Below, piece by piece: positions 19,233 to 28,194 of a stretch of DNA of 64,000 bases. The notes beneath the pieces were generated by a model. The model was given only the letters and a program-made list of their open reading frames with translations, made no database searches and was not told the DNA's origin. The stretch's first letter is position 1; each line of letters starts with the position of its first letter. Position numbers and translations under genes: made by a program. Source of the DNA: Litchfieldia alkalitelluris (GTDB lineage Bacteria > Bacillota > Bacilli > Bacillales > Bacillaceae_L); the NCBI RefSeq assembly GCF_002019645.1, contig NZ_KV917374.1:771452-835451 (forward strand), in the 5' to 3' direction.

Positions 19233-19278
19233 GGGTAGTGGGGACTGGTTATCATATGGGAAATCGTGGGGACGGTTC
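19233..19278. repeat. REP-like repeat interrupted by the insertion sequence (left part)
   Basis: CGTGGGGACGGTTC (19265-19278) is the left part of a unit whose right part, TTCTCGTGCTTC, resumes at 20719 after the insertion sequence. Removing the element and one TTC restores the family sequence. A more decayed unit (GTGGGGACTGGTTATCATATG-like) lies just to the left, from about 19233. Confidence 0.85.
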
Positions 19279-19310
19279 TGAACTGAACCCAAAATGTTAG
19301 ACACAAGCTA

Positions 19311-20153
19311 TTAAGCAGCTTGCTGGGTATGAGTTCGATATTGAATCGGACTCATACCTTTTAATTTTTGCTTAATCCGTTTGTGATTATAATAGTAAAT
19401 ATATTTCTCTAATTCTAGTTTGAAATGATCCATACTCTCAAATTCTCTTAAATAAAGTAATTCGCTCTTTAATAATCCAAAAAAGTTCTCCATTACTGCA
19501 TTATCTAAACAATTGCCCTTGCGAGACATACTTTGGGTAATTCCATTCTTCTGTAAGGTGTGTCGAAACTTCTTCATCTGATAATGCCAGCCTTGATCAG
19601 AGTGAAGGATAGGGCAATCATGGTCGTCTAATTGTTGTATGGCCGTATCTAACATTTTAGATACAAGTGTGTATACTGGACGTTTCTCTAGGTTATAAGC
19701 AATAATTTCACCGTTGTAAAGGTCCAGAATAGGTGAAAGATAAAGTTTCTCGCCAAACAAATGGAATTCTGTCACATCTGTAACCCACTTCTCATTTGGC
19801 TTCGTAGCTTGGAAATCTCGCTCTAGTATATTCGGTGCGACTTCACCCACTTTTCCACGATATGAACGGTATTTTTTCATGCGAACTAAGCATTTTAAAC
19901 CCATCTCATTCATTAAGCGAAGGACTGTTTTGTGATTAATTACATGACCCCGATTACGTAATTCCAGTGTGATACGTCGATAGCCATATCGACCTTGATG
20001 TTCGTCAAAGATCTGTTGGATAACCTCTTTCATTTCACTATATTTATCTGGTTTATCCATTTGTTTTACCCAATAATAATACGTGCTACGTGGCATTTCA
20101 GCGAACTTTATCAAGTCAATCACCTTAAATTCACGCCTTAATTCATAAATCAC
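19311..20153 (-). CDS. IS3-family transposase OrfB (DDE integrase domain)
   Basis: The catalytic half of the transposase. An HTH_21-type region is followed by the rve integrase core with the DDE triad: Asp in WVTDVTEF, Asp in ILHSDQGW and Glu in AVMENFFG, then the conserved [19 protein letters not shown] end. The frame begins with a GTG that overlaps the orfA stop (GTGA). In this family the working enzyme is made as an OrfAB fusion by a -1 frameshift, and an A-rich AAAAAG tract lies shortly before the orfA stop. Confidence 0.93.
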   Translation of the reverse strand: MIYELRREFKVIDLIKFAEMPRSTYYYWVKQMDKPDKYSEMKEVIQQIFDEHQGRYGYRRITLELRNRGHVINHKTVLRLMNEMGLKCLVRMKKYRSYRGKVGEVAPNILERDFQATKPNEKWVTDVTEFHLFGEKLYLSPILDLYNGEIIAYNLEKRPVYTLVSKMLDTAIQQLDDHDCPILHSDQGWHYQMKKFRHTLQKNGITQSMSRKGNCLDNAVMENFFGLLKSELLYLREFESMDHFKLELEKYIYYYNHKRIKQKLKGMSPIQYRTHTQQAA

Positions 20154-20680
20154 CTGTGCCTTTTCTTTTTCTGTGAGTTCTTTTCCTGAATTAAGGCTTG
20201 TAGCTTTTTTAAATATGCATTCTCCATACGAAGTTGTTCAATTTCAGCACGTAGTGCTTCTTCAGTTCCTTCTACTGGTTGATTATTCTTAGGTTGCTTT
20301 TTCATGGGTGAAGGACGCTCCTTTTTCTTCTTTTTAAGAGCGTCAATTCCCTGTGTTTCAAGTAGATTCTTCCACTTATACACTATGGCAGATGAAGAAA
20401 CATTAAATACTGCAGTAACTTCTTCGATGGACGCTCCCATCTCGTTCAGATAATTAAGTACGTCCATTTTAAACTCAAATGAGTATTTTGTATAGGTTTC
20501 CTCTAAGCCAGATATACCATGATTTTGAAATTTCGCTACCCATCTGTGTAACATCGTTTTATTAACATTGTACTTTTGGGCTGTCTGCCTGATAGACTCT
20601 CCGCCTTCAAGATATTCATTTACTGCAGCTATCTTTATTTCTAAAGGGTATTTCTTCTTCATGTAAAAGTGCACCTCCAA
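20150..20680 (-). CDS. IS3-family transposase OrfA (helix-turn-helix)
   Basis: A 176-residue DNA-binding protein with two helix-turn-helix segments ([20 protein letters not shown] and [21 protein letters not shown]) and a C-terminal leucine-zipper-like helix ([20 protein letters not shown]). This is the standard IS150/IS3 OrfA arrangement, which recognises the terminal repeats. It is followed by orfB, with which it is probably fused by frameshifting. Confidence 0.92.
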   Translation of the reverse strand: MEVHFYMKKKYPLEIKIAAVNEYLEGGESIRQTAQKYNVNKTMLHRWVAKFQNHGISGLEETYTKYSFEFKMDVLNYLNEMGASIEEVTAVFNVSSSAIVYKWKNLLETQGIDALKKKKKERPSPMKKQPKNNQPVEGTEEALRAEIEQLRMENAYLKKLQALIQEKNSQKKKRHR

Positions 20681-20835
20681 TTGTTAGTTGTTGTGTCTAA
20701 CAATTGGGGTGCACATCATTCTCGTGCTTCTTTTTCATGGAAGGGAAATGAAAAATAATATAAAAGCAGGCATGGAGTGTGACAAAATACAACAATATTC
20801 AAAGGTTTTATAACTAAGGATGTTTTATTTATTAA

Positions 20836-20849
20836 ATCAAACGTTTGAT
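20836..20849. promoter_or_regulatory. Perfect 14-base palindrome, operator-like
   Basis: ATCAAACGTTTGAT is perfectly symmetric and resembles TetR-type operators. It lies in a gene-free stretch (20732-20960) that holds nothing else I can recognise, between the insertion sequence and a decayed gene. Which regulator would bind it is not known. Confidence 0.35.
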
Positions 20850-20959
20850 CAAATTCTCGAAGCCAGTATTAATACTCTTGTACATTTGTTTAGAAGAATA
20901 ATTCGGAGTAATTTTAACATGACAAAAACTAACATTTTGATAGAATTGTAATGATGTTA

Positions 20960-21209
20960 ATTGTAAAATATTGTTATAGAGAAGCGATGAAATATATTAA
21001 TTGTCAAACAATAGATGCATATATCAACACTAAAGAATGTCCGACAAAATGAAAAGAACTTAACTGTTGGAATGGCTAAGGATTGGGTAAAGATCCAAGA
21101 GATGATTCGGAAATGTAAGAACGGTGAGGAAATTGATTATTCAAGCTTTAAGTTGAATTTTAAGATGATTTGTTTATCCCTCAAAGTAGAGAGGGATGGG
21201 TATCTTTAG
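20960..21209 (+). pseudogene. C-terminal remnant of a paralogue of the 28195-29319 gene
   Basis: The frame from 21015 matches the last about 60 residues of the protein encoded at 28195-29319: KDWVKIQEMIRKCKNGEEID here and KDWIKVQEIVRSCKRGEEID there, followed in both by YSSFKLN and ending DGYL or DRYL. Upstream of an in-frame stop, a second frame gives REAMKYINCQT against RTGEKTLNYQT of the intact protein, so the remnant is frameshifted near 21020. The N-terminal three quarters, including the cysteine motif, are absent. Confidence 0.8.
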
Positions 21210-21238
21210 TGAAAAAATGATGGAAGGCGGAAACTACC

Positions 21239-21439
21239 ATGACAAAGACCTTAAATCTACAAATTGGTGTATTTAAGAAGGATGATAAAGGCGAAACGAT
21301 TGCTATCACTATTAAGGATATGAATGGGAATAATTTAGATATTACAGGTGTGAATAAAACAGAAGGCAGCAAACGATGTCATGCAAATTTGTATGGAAAG
21401 CTGGAAAAGCTCCTTAAAGAAGCGGGTTATTGGGAGTAA
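21239..21439 (+). CDS. Small uncharacterised 66-residue protein
   Basis: ATG 21239 is preceded by GAAGGCGG. The product is soluble and mildly basic, with a likely beta-rich N-terminus (TLNLQIGVFKKDDKGETIAI) and a helical C-terminus. I do not recognise it. It follows directly after the decayed paralogue, which suggests it was once the second gene of that unit; the intact copy at 28195 has no such partner. Confidence 0.5.
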   Translation: MTKTLNLQIGVFKKDDKGETIAITIKDMNGNNLDITGVNKTEGSKRCHANLYGKLEKLLKEAGYWE

Positions 21440-21551
21440 GGAATACGACACAGTTGCTTTGTAGTTTTGGTTACTTAACAGCTGGATTTTGAGTTTGATA
21501 AGCATTAACAAGATTAGGGAAAAGGTTCTGTAAACCATGGGGCACTTTAAA

Positions 21552-21584
21552 GTGAAAAGACTACCTCAGTTCAAGGAGGTAGTC
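21552..21584 (-). terminator. Terminator of the DNA ligase gene
   Basis: GACTACCTC (21559-21567) and GAGGTAGTC (21576-21584) form a perfect nine-base stem; on the minus strand it is followed by TTTTC and an AT-rich tail, about 30 bases past the ligase stop. Confidence 0.7.
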
Positions 21585-21616
21585 CGTTATGACTATGAGA
21601 GAAATCTAGGTTGTTT

Positions 21617-22465
21617 TTACATACTCACAAAAGCAGGGGTTCTAAGTAAGCCAGCTTTTGTGAGGTTGCGGAATTTTACCTGACATGATAATTCAGGTTT
21701 TAAGTAGATGTACTCATTATTTTCATTGACTTTGAGTTGATGACTTTGATGGTGTACCGTCTGTTTTGCGTCAATTGGGACACCAAGCTCCATGATTCCT
21801 GCTGGTTGACCATCTTCAAACGATAACAACCATCCAAACTCCTTTTTACGGATTCCTGTGATTCTGACGTTTTCATACTGGTAATTAATCACCTTGAGCC
21901 AAGACTTGCTGCGCTTTCCAATCTCATATTTACTGTCTTTTTTCTTCAATACAATACCTTCTAGACTCTTCTCTTTGATGAGATTAAAGTATACATTTCC
22001 ATGCCCCTCGATAAACTGAACCTTTGATAAAAGGGGAGTATCCTTAGGAATCACTTCTTCTAGTAATGCTTTTCTTTCTAGTAAAGGAAGGCTAGTTACG
22101 TTTTTTCCTTTGTAGATAAGAATATCAAACACTACGTATGAGACAGGTTGTAGGTTAGCTAGTCTTATCGTTTTCTCTCGATTGGTTGTACTAAATCGAT
22201 GCATAAGTGCTTCAAAGTCAGGTGTTCCGGTGATAGGGTCCGTGAAAATTACTTCACCATCCAGAATTGTATCAGGTGGAATGGGTAGTTCATGAAGTTC
22301 AGGGAAACGAGAGGTAATGTCATTTTGATGACGCGAGTAAAGAAATGTACGAGTTGCGGTCTTGCTATATAGTAAACGGATGCCATCTAGCTTTAGCTCG
22401 GTAATAAATGTGGAATCATCATAAGGTTGATCAACCTTATGAAGTAACATAGGGCTTTTGAACAC
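21617..22465 (-). CDS. ATP-dependent DNA ligase, LigD/LigB-like
   Basis: A 282-residue single-polypeptide ligase with adenylation and OB-fold domains only. The nucleotidyl-transfer lysine is in ELKLDGIR (motif I); LDGEVIF is motif III, FEALMHRF and YVVFDILIY follow, EGIVLKKKDSKYEIGKRSKSWLKV region contains motifs IV and V (quoted here in parts: EGIVLKKKD, SKSWLKV). The size and motif spacing fit the ligase domain of bacterial non-homologous end-joining proteins or the small standalone ligases of bacilli. No Ku gene lies in this window. The start is GTG 22465 with GGAGGG six bases upstream. Confidence 0.88.
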   Translation of the reverse strand: MFKSPMLLHKVDQPYDDSTFITELKLDGIRLLYSKTATRTFLYSRHQNDITSRFPELHELPIPPDTILDGEVIFTDPITGTPDFEALMHRFSTTNREKTIRLANLQPVSYVVFDILIYKGKNVTSLPLLERKALLEEVIPKDTPLLSKVQFIEGHGNVYFNLIKEKSLEGIVLKKKDSKYEIGKRSKSWLKVINYQYENVRITGIRKKEFGWLLSFEDGQPAGIMELGVPIDAKQTVHHQSHQLKVNENNEYIYLKPELSCQVKFRNLTKAGLLRTPAFVSM

Positions 22466-22540
22466 TTTAATCCCTCCTAATCTAATATCTTATCAGAATT
22501 TGATACATAATGATTTAGGAGGTGATTGGAAGCAGTGGTG

Positions 22541-22600
22541 GAAGCAGTGGGACGGTTCTTGCGCTTCCAGAAGAAGCATGAGAACCGTCCCCATGCTTCT
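22541..22600. repeat. REP-like palindromic repeat, paired form
   Basis: Two head-to-head units; the right unit has the perfect stem GAAGCATG / CATGCTTC around AGAACCGTCCC. A partial extra start GGAAGCAGTGG precedes it at 22529. It lies between the divergent ligase and GGDEF/EAL genes. Confidence 0.88.
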
Positions 22601-22652
22601 GGGACTTTTGTCGTGATGTCTAATTAGGGTTGCGACTTTTATCCTGAATATA

Positions 22653-22681
22653 TTCAAAAATTCGACAAATTCAATTATAAT
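22653..22681 (+). promoter_or_regulatory. Probable sigma-A promoter of the GGDEF/EAL operon
   Basis: TTCAAA (22653-22658) and TATAAT (22676-22681) are separated by 17 bases, about 95 bases before the gene. The -10 box is perfect and the -35 box is moderate. Confidence 0.55.
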
Positions 22682-22783
22682 TAAAGGTAGTTTAATAAGG
22701 TCATAGGAACTTATTTAAATCAGACGTAAATTAAGCGCTTTCATTGGCGTGTGGATTATTGAAAAAGGTTGGTGCTAGTAATA

Positions 22784-25435
22784 ATGACTTTCAACAAAAT
22801 TAAGTATTCATCTAGAAAGAAATGCATTTTTTTATATCTAACCTTTTTTCTGCTTGCAATAGTATCGTTGATAAATCCTTTGGTGATGTCGTTTGGTACC
22901 ATTTTTAATCTTGCTAGTTTGTTCTTATTATTAATTCTTTGGTTATATGGTTTCAAGGTAGCATTTTATTCTATGGTAATTATCACAGGAATTTCTATTT
23001 ACCTTTCTGGTATCACACCAACAAATATACAAGCTGTTTTAGAGATTTTATTTTTTGCATTTATTTTTTGGCTTACACCTAAGGGGAACAGTGTCCTTTG
23101 GGGTGTGATTTTCTGGGTGGTGGTTGGTGCGCCTATTTCAAGCTTGATTTATCTTAATTTTTTCGGTGTTGAACTAGGGAATCTGTTATTTTTTCAAGTA
23201 ACGACAGATGTGATTAATGGCGTTTTTAATATCTGGATTTTTGATATGTTGATTTCTTATGTCCCATTTCACAAATGGATTCGCGGAGGCAGTAAGCCAC
23301 CGATTCAGATAAAGAAGCTGTTGTTTCATCTTTCGTTTGCGGCTATGCTTATCCCTTTTATGATATATGTTTCAATTAATAGCTGGGGAGCCATTTGTGA
23401 ATATCAAAATGGCTTGATTAGCTCGGTTGAAAGCAAAGTGAAACAAATTTCTCTTGAAATGAAGTCTTGGTCTGAAGAAGACCTTATGAAGCTACGCTTA
23501 AATGGAAGAATACAAATGGGTTATCTGGAGGAAATGATAACTAATCTTTCAGAGGGTGGTACCTATGAATTGGTTGTCACTGAGGGTAAGGAGAATATCA
23601 TTATTTCAAGCAATCCAAAGATTAATATGGAGGGTATATTTGCGCTGGAAGAGGACCATATTGTCACCTCAATTGCTCCATCTTTTTCCGCCGTTCTTCC
23701 AAATGAAGATAGATTGTGGATTAAAAATTGGGGAAATGGTTTTTATCTATATGAAAGTAATATCGTTGGTTCAATAAATATGTATGTAAAAATTCCGTTA
23801 GCTCATTTTCAGGATCGAATCTTTAAGGACCTGCTTCAGCAGTTTGTCTTTCTTATACTTTTTCTAGTTATGGCTCTAATTTTTTCATCAGTATTACATA
23901 GATTATTGGCTCGTACGCTTGATAGTCTTGCAATAACAACTACTGGCCTTCCGAATAAAATAAATCAACTTGAATCAGTAGTTTGGCCAACCAGTAATAT
24001 TTCAGAGATTCATTCATTGATTTATAATTTCCAAACAGTGTTTTCAAGGCTAAAAGATATGTTTTATGAAAGTCGTTTGATGAACGATCGTTTGAGAAGT
24101 CAGGCGGAAATGCTGCAAACCTCAGAGAAGAAGCTTCACGAATTAGCGTTTTTTGATAGTTTAACATCATTGCCGAACCGTCAATACTTTCAAGAATCCT
24201 TGACTGAGGCTATTCGTAACGCTGAAGCGTATGAACAAAAGGTAGCCATTTTATTTCTTGATTTAGACCAATTTAAACAGGTAAACGATACATTGGGGCA
24301 TGTTGCTGGGGATGAGCTTTTGATCATTGTATCTAGTATGCTAAAAAAAGTAGAAAGTGAAAAGGTACAACTTTACCGTCTAAGTGGTGATGAATTTGTC
24401 ATGATTATGACTCACATGAAAGATCAAAAGGAAGTATGTGAAATTGCATTAAAAATAAAAGCAATGTTTGAAAAGCCGATCATTATTCGTGAAAATCTAC
24501 TACATGTATCAAGTAGTATTGGTATTAGTATGTTTCCTGAGGATGGCAGAGATAAAGAAGTGTTAATTCAAAATGCGGATATTGCAATGTATCGAAGTAA
24601 AGCGAAAGCTGGGACAACGGTTGAGTTCTTTAATAACTTTATGAGAATCGAATTCCAAGACAAAGTGAATATGACTCATGAACTAAGGATAGCTGAAAGT
24701 GCAGAGCAATTTGAATTAGTTTATCAGCCTAAAGTCAATCAAAATAACCATTTAACTAGTATGGAGGCATTAATTAGATGGCATAATTCAAGGTTCGGTA
24801 CTGTTAACCCAGGAATTTTTATCCCTTTGGCTGAGGATGCGGGACTGATAAAAAAGATTGATGAATGGGCTCTAAATGAAGCTTGTAAACAAAATAAAAA
24901 ATGGCAGGATGAAGGATATCGAAAAGTGAAGGTTTCTGTTAATATATCCGCGAAGCACTTTAGTCAAGGATCCTTGGTGGATATGGTCAGGGAAGCGTTA
25001 AATCACTCTAAATTGGAAGCGAAGTATCTACAATTAGAGTTGACTGAAAGTGTTTTTATTGACAATATCATTGATGTCATTGAAATCCTTAAAGAGATAA
25101 GAGAAATGGGAGTATTCATTTCAATCGACGATTTTGGGAAAGGATTTTCATCATTAAGTCACTTAAATCAACTGCCACTTACAGAAATCAAACTAGATAA
25201 GGACTTTGTGAGAGATATAAATGCGGACTCTAAAAAAGGAATGATTGTCCGGTATATTGTTGACATGGCGAAACAGCTTTCATTTAATGTTGTTGTTGAA
25301 GGTGTAGAAACAATTGAAGAACTTCATTACTTAAATGAAGTTGGTTGCAATGAAATGCAGGGGTATTTATTTAGTAAGCCAGTGTCAAAGGACGTATTTG
25401 AACAGCTATTAAATTCAAAGAATCCATTAATTTAA
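22784..25435 (+). CDS. Membrane GGDEF/EAL cyclic-di-GMP enzyme
   Basis: An approximately 883-residue protein. The first 200 residues contain a cluster of membrane helices (MASE-like), an extracytoplasmic segment of about 150 residues follows, then one more membrane helix, a linker, a GGDEF domain and an EAL domain. The GGDEF signature is LSGDEF, a variant often still active; no RxxD inhibitory site is seen. The EAL domain keeps EALIRW, LELTES, SIDDFGKG, IKLDKDFV, VVEGVET and QGYLFSKP, so phosphodiesterase activity is likely. ATG 22784 is preferred, though TTG 22769 and GTG 22772 are in frame. A solute-binding lipoprotein gene begins about 30 bases after the stop and is probably cotranscribed. 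Confidence 0.85.
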   Translation: MTFNKIKYSSRKKCIFLYLTFFLLAIVSLINPLVMSFGTIFNLASLFLLLILWLYGFKVAFYSMVIITGISIYLSGITPTNIQAVLEILFFAFIFWLTPKGNSVLWGVIFWVVVGAPISSLIYLNFFGVELGNLLFFQVTTDVINGVFNIWIFDMLISYVPFHKWIRGGSKPPIQIKKLLFHLSFAAMLIPFMIYVSINSWGAICEYQNGLISSVESKVKQISLEMKSWSEEDLMKLRLNGRIQMGYLEEMITNLSEGGTYELVVTEGKENIIISSNPKINMEGIFALEEDHIVTSIAPSFSAVLPNEDRLWIKNWGNGFYLYESNIVGSINMYVKIPLAHFQDRIFKDLLQQFVFLILFLVMALIFSSVLHRLLARTLDSLAITTTGLPNKINQLESVVWPTSNISEIHSLIYNFQTVFSRLKDMFYESRLMNDRLRSQAEMLQTSEKKLHELAFFDSLTSLPNRQYFQESLTEAIRNAEAYEQKVAILFLDLDQFKQVNDTLGHVAGDELLIIVSSMLKKVESEKVQLYRLSGDEFVMIMTHMKDQKEVCEIALKIKAMFEKPIIIRENLLHVSSSIGISMFPEDGRDKEVLIQNADIAMYRSKAKAGTTVEFFNNFMRIEFQDKVNMTHELRIAESAEQFELVYQPKVNQNNHLTSMEALIRWHNSRFGTVNPGIFIPLAEDAGLIKKIDEWALNEACKQNKKWQDEGYRKVKVSVNISAKHFSQGSLVDMVREALNHSKLEAKYLQLELTESVFIDNIIDVIEILKEIREMGVFISIDDFGKGFSSLSHLNQLPLTEIKLDKDFVRDINADSKKGMIVRYIVDMAKQLSFNVVVEGVETIEELHYLNEVGCNEMQGYLFSKPVSKDVFEQLLNSKNPLI

Positions 25436-25467
25436 GGAGTTTTTATCTTAATGAGTTGGAGATATAT

Positions 25468-26730
25468 ATGATGAAGTATCTTATTTACGCAATGTGCTTT
25501 CTCTTTTTAATAGGATGTGAAGAGAAGAATGCAGAAAATGATAGTCAATTATCAAAGCAGCTTGAGGAAAGTAGTAGACAATTGGAAGAAAACACACCCA
25601 TTGAGATTGAATTGTGGTCCCATTTTGGGAACTGGGAAACTGCTATTGAACGTTTTCAAGAAGCGAATCCTAATATAAAAGTGAATGTAAATGTTTTACC
25701 GTATGAATCGTATGAAGACCTATATTTAAAGGCTTTAACCGAGGAGAAAGGTCCGGATATTCTTGTGTTTGAAAGTAATCATTTTGCAAATTTCACAAGT
25801 ATTGATGGGCTAGAGAACTTAGCAGATGCGCCCTACCAGCTGGACAACTATAAAAGATTCTACTCGAACTCCGTGTGGGAAATTGGGGAATCGTTTAACG
25901 GTGAAAAGATGATAGGGGTGCCAATCTATAGTTACCCAATGGTAACATTTTATCGATCAGATATTTTAAAAGAGTATGGTTTTCCGTCTGAACCTGATGA
26001 ACTTGGCGAATTTATCGAAGATCAACAAAATTGGCTTGAAATCGCAAGAACCTTAAATAAAGACCACCGTTCATCAATCCTTTGGGAAATGGAACCGATC
26101 AGTATTTACAATACAACAAGCAGTATGTTTGGGGAAAACCTCGAGTTTTTGAGAGATAGTGAAGATTTCTATCAGGCAATTACTCTGGCAAAAATAGTTA
26201 ATGAGGAAAGCTTATCACCAAACATAAATATTTGGTCAAAAGAAGGACTCGCAGCACTAAAGGACGATCGTATTGCTATGATTTACTTAGGAAGCTGGGC
26301 AGCAAATCAAATACAACGATGGGCTCCTGAGCAAGAAGGAAAATGGAGGGTGACAAGGCTTCCGTTCAATCAATACGGTTGGAGTAATGCTTCGATCATG
26401 TCTATTCCCTCAAACAGCCAACACAAAGAAGCTGCTTGGAAATTCATAGAGTTCTATAACTTTTCTGAAAAAGATTCTATACCAAGCTTTGACATCACTC
26501 AAGAAAATCCCTATTTTGGGAATCAAAAAGACCAGCTTCTATATCAGGAGCTATCAAATCAAATACCAGACATTAATCTTACTCCACTTGATGAAGAGGC
26601 CAATTCTATCTGGTATGAATCCATAGGTTATGGACTGCAAAATGAATTAAGCGTAAACGAAATCATGAGCTTATTTCAGGAAAACCTAGAAAAGCAGCTA
26701 GGAAGAGACATTGAAATGCTGAAAAAGTGA
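25468..26730 (+). CDS. Extracellular solute-binding lipoprotein (ABC family 1 type)
   Basis: About 420 residues with an N-terminal lipoprotein signal (YLIYAMCFLFLIGC, lipobox LIGC) and the fold of sugar-type solute-binding proteins: IEIELWSHFGNWETAIERFQ at the start, GPDILVFES, IGVPIYSYPMVTFYRSD and a late AAWKFIEFYN. TTGGAG precedes the ATG pair at 25468/25471. There is no permease or ATPase gene nearby; instead it follows a GGDEF/EAL gene, which suggests a sensing rather than transport role. The convergent histidine kinase gene ends just beyond a REP-like repeat. Confidence 0.87.
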   Translation: MMKYLIYAMCFLFLIGCEEKNAENDSQLSKQLEESSRQLEENTPIEIELWSHFGNWETAIERFQEANPNIKVNVNVLPYESYEDLYLKALTEEKGPDILVFESNHFANFTSIDGLENLADAPYQLDNYKRFYSNSVWEIGESFNGEKMIGVPIYSYPMVTFYRSDILKEYGFPSEPDELGEFIEDQQNWLEIARTLNKDHRSSILWEMEPISIYNTTSSMFGENLEFLRDSEDFYQAITLAKIVNEESLSPNINIWSKEGLAALKDDRIAMIYLGSWAANQIQRWAPEQEGKWRVTRLPFNQYGWSNASIMSIPSNSQHKEAAWKFIEFYNFSEKDSIPSFDITQENPYFGNQKDQLLYQELSNQIPDINLTPLDEEANSIWYESIGYGLQNELSVNEIMSLFQENLEKQLGRDIEMLKK

Positions 26731-26739
26731 GCAAGGTAA

Positions 26740-26795
26740 GCAAGGGGACGGTTCTCACGCTTCTAAAAGAAGCGCAAGAACCGTCCCCTTGCTTT
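26740..26795. repeat. REP-like palindromic repeat, paired form, at convergent gene ends
   Basis: Outer arms GCAAGGGGACGGTTCT / AGAACCGTCCCCTTGC are perfectly complementary and inner arms CGCTTCT / AGAAGCG too, with a CA/CA mismatch between them. It starts ten bases after the solute-binding protein stop and overlaps the stop codon of the convergent kinase gene, so it probably also works as a bidirectional terminator. Confidence 0.9.
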
Positions 26796-27924
26796 AAATG
26801 ATAGGCAATGTGATTTGAAACGTAGTCAGATCATCATCTGAATTGTAAACAATTTTACCGTGATTTTTTTCTAAAATATTTTTACAAACGAATAAACCGA
26901 TCCCTGTACCCAATTTCTTTGTTGTGTAGAATGGTTCGAAAATGAATTCTGCAGCATCTGCACTGATCGTTGGACCGTTATTTGAAATCATAATGGTGAT
27001 GTGCTCTTCGTTGACTTCTGAATGGATGTTAATAACTCTATATATGTCTTCTTCACAGACAGCATCAATGGCATTCATTAATAAATTTAGGAAAACCTGT
27101 TTTAATTCACTTCGATCACCGTGAACCTTGGCGTTCGCATCGATCGTTGAGGTAATCTGGATATTCCCGTCAACAATACTTGCATATAAGAAATCAGTCA
27201 CTTCTTCAATTAACCCTTTAATCATAATATCTTCATCCCTGTTTTCGACAACAGTGTTCAACTTGGAAGTGTGGAGGAATTGAGAAATTTTAAACTTAAG
27301 TTGTTCAAGTTCACTGCTAATCACATTTACATAGGGTAGATTAGGATAATCGTTTTTTAATAGTTTAATAAAACCCATCACTGATGTAAGCGGGTTGCGA
27401 AATTCATGCACAAAGCTTGATGACATTTGGCCAAGTATAGCAAGTCTATCCTTATGAGTTTGTGTAATATAGACGTTTTTTTCTTGTAGTTTAAGGTCCT
27501 TTAAATCGGTGTATCGTGACACCGCATAAAAACAAAATAAATCAAACTTGCTATTTATTAAGTCGATGATAGTTTGGATCTCTTCTAGGATAATTCCAGA
27601 ATGGGTGACACATTTTATAAGGATACTTCTGCCAAGATTAACATTATAAACAAATTCCCCAATGTTATTATTCGCGTCCACTCGCTCTTGAGCTACTTTG
27701 TGAGCCAATGATCTAAGATCGTCCTCTGACAACTTGCTGGTAATTGCATTTATGATGAGTTGGTACATTAAATAACCGTTTTCTCTGATCTGTGCTCTAT
27801 TATCGACAGCGCTATGTACGATAATTTGTTCTTCCCATAAATCTAAGAATTCCTGTTCATTTTCTTTTAGAAAGTCACCTAATTTTATATAGCCGATACC
27901 TGTTTGTACATTCGTTTCCATCAC
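26794..27924 (-). CDS. Sensor histidine kinase with RsbR-like N-terminal domain
   Basis: A soluble 376-residue kinase. The first about 150 residues are all-helical and resemble the N-terminal globin-like domain of RsbR-type stressosome proteins and Bacillus sporulation-kinase relatives. The phosphoacceptor is in FVHEFRNPLTSV, followed by a complete HATPase domain: N box NLLMNAIDA, G1 ISNNGPTI, and G2 LGTGIGLFVCKNI. There is no membrane segment and no partner response regulator, so it may feed a phosphorelay such as Spo0F/Spo0A (inference). The start is GTG 27924 or ATG 27921, after AGAAGG. Confidence 0.85.
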   Translation of the reverse strand: MMETNVQTGIGYIKLGDFLKENEQEFLDLWEEQIIVHSAVDNRAQIRENGYLMYQLIINAITSKLSEDDLRSLAHKVAQERVDANNNIGEFVYNVNLGRSILIKCVTHSGIILEEIQTIIDLINSKFDLFCFYAVSRYTDLKDLKLQEKNVYITQTHKDRLAILGQMSSSFVHEFRNPLTSVMGFIKLLKNDYPNLPYVNVISSELEQLKFKISQFLHTSKLNTVVENRDEDIMIKGLIEEVTDFLYASIVDGNIQITSTIDANAKVHGDRSELKQVFLNLLMNAIDAVCEEDIYRVINIHSEVNEEHITIMISNNGPTISADAAEFIFEPFYTTKKLGTGIGLFVCKNILEKNHGKIVYNSDDDLTTFQITLPII

Positions 27925-28070
27925 AAGCCTACCTTCTATTTGAAAAATAGCATTTTGTTAGTCACTGCTGGAGTTCAATATACTAATCGAGATTCTTTTA
28001 AGATAAGAAAAATATAACACAATAGTTGGGATTTATATACAGGTAATTTGGAAGGGAGAGCAGAGGGAGG

Positions 28071-28130
28071 GGAGCAGCGGGACGGTTCTCACGCTTCCAA
28101 AGGAAGCGCAAGAACCGTCCCCGTGCTTCC
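28071..28130. repeat. REP-like palindromic repeat, paired form
   Basis: Two head-to-head units with inner arms CGCTTCC / GGAAGCG. It lies directly upstream of a TATAAT at 28141-28146 that probably serves the next gene, so the -35 region of that promoter falls inside the repeat. Confidence 0.88.
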
Positions 28131-28194
28131 GTATTTGTTATATAATGAAGGCGAAAGTCTAGTTATTAACTGTTGATAAGGTAGGTGAGTACCG

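Larger units (their letters stand above)
19279..20718 (-). mobile_element. IS3-family (IS150-like) insertion sequence
   Basis: A complete 1440-base element. The left end reads TGAACTGAACCCAAAATGTT and the inverted right end TGATGTGCACCCCAATTGTT, both running on into AGACACAA, which is an IS150-type terminal repeat. The element is bounded by a three-base direct repeat TTC (19276-19278 and 20719-20721). It encodes orfA and orfB with a four-base overlap on the minus strand. Both frames are open, so it may be active. It sits inside a REP-like repeat and breaks no gene. Confidence 0.95.

Noticed and set aside
21617-22465. Complete non-homologous end-joining locus
   Set aside because: Only the ligase is present; no Ku gene and no polymerase or primase domain were found nearby.
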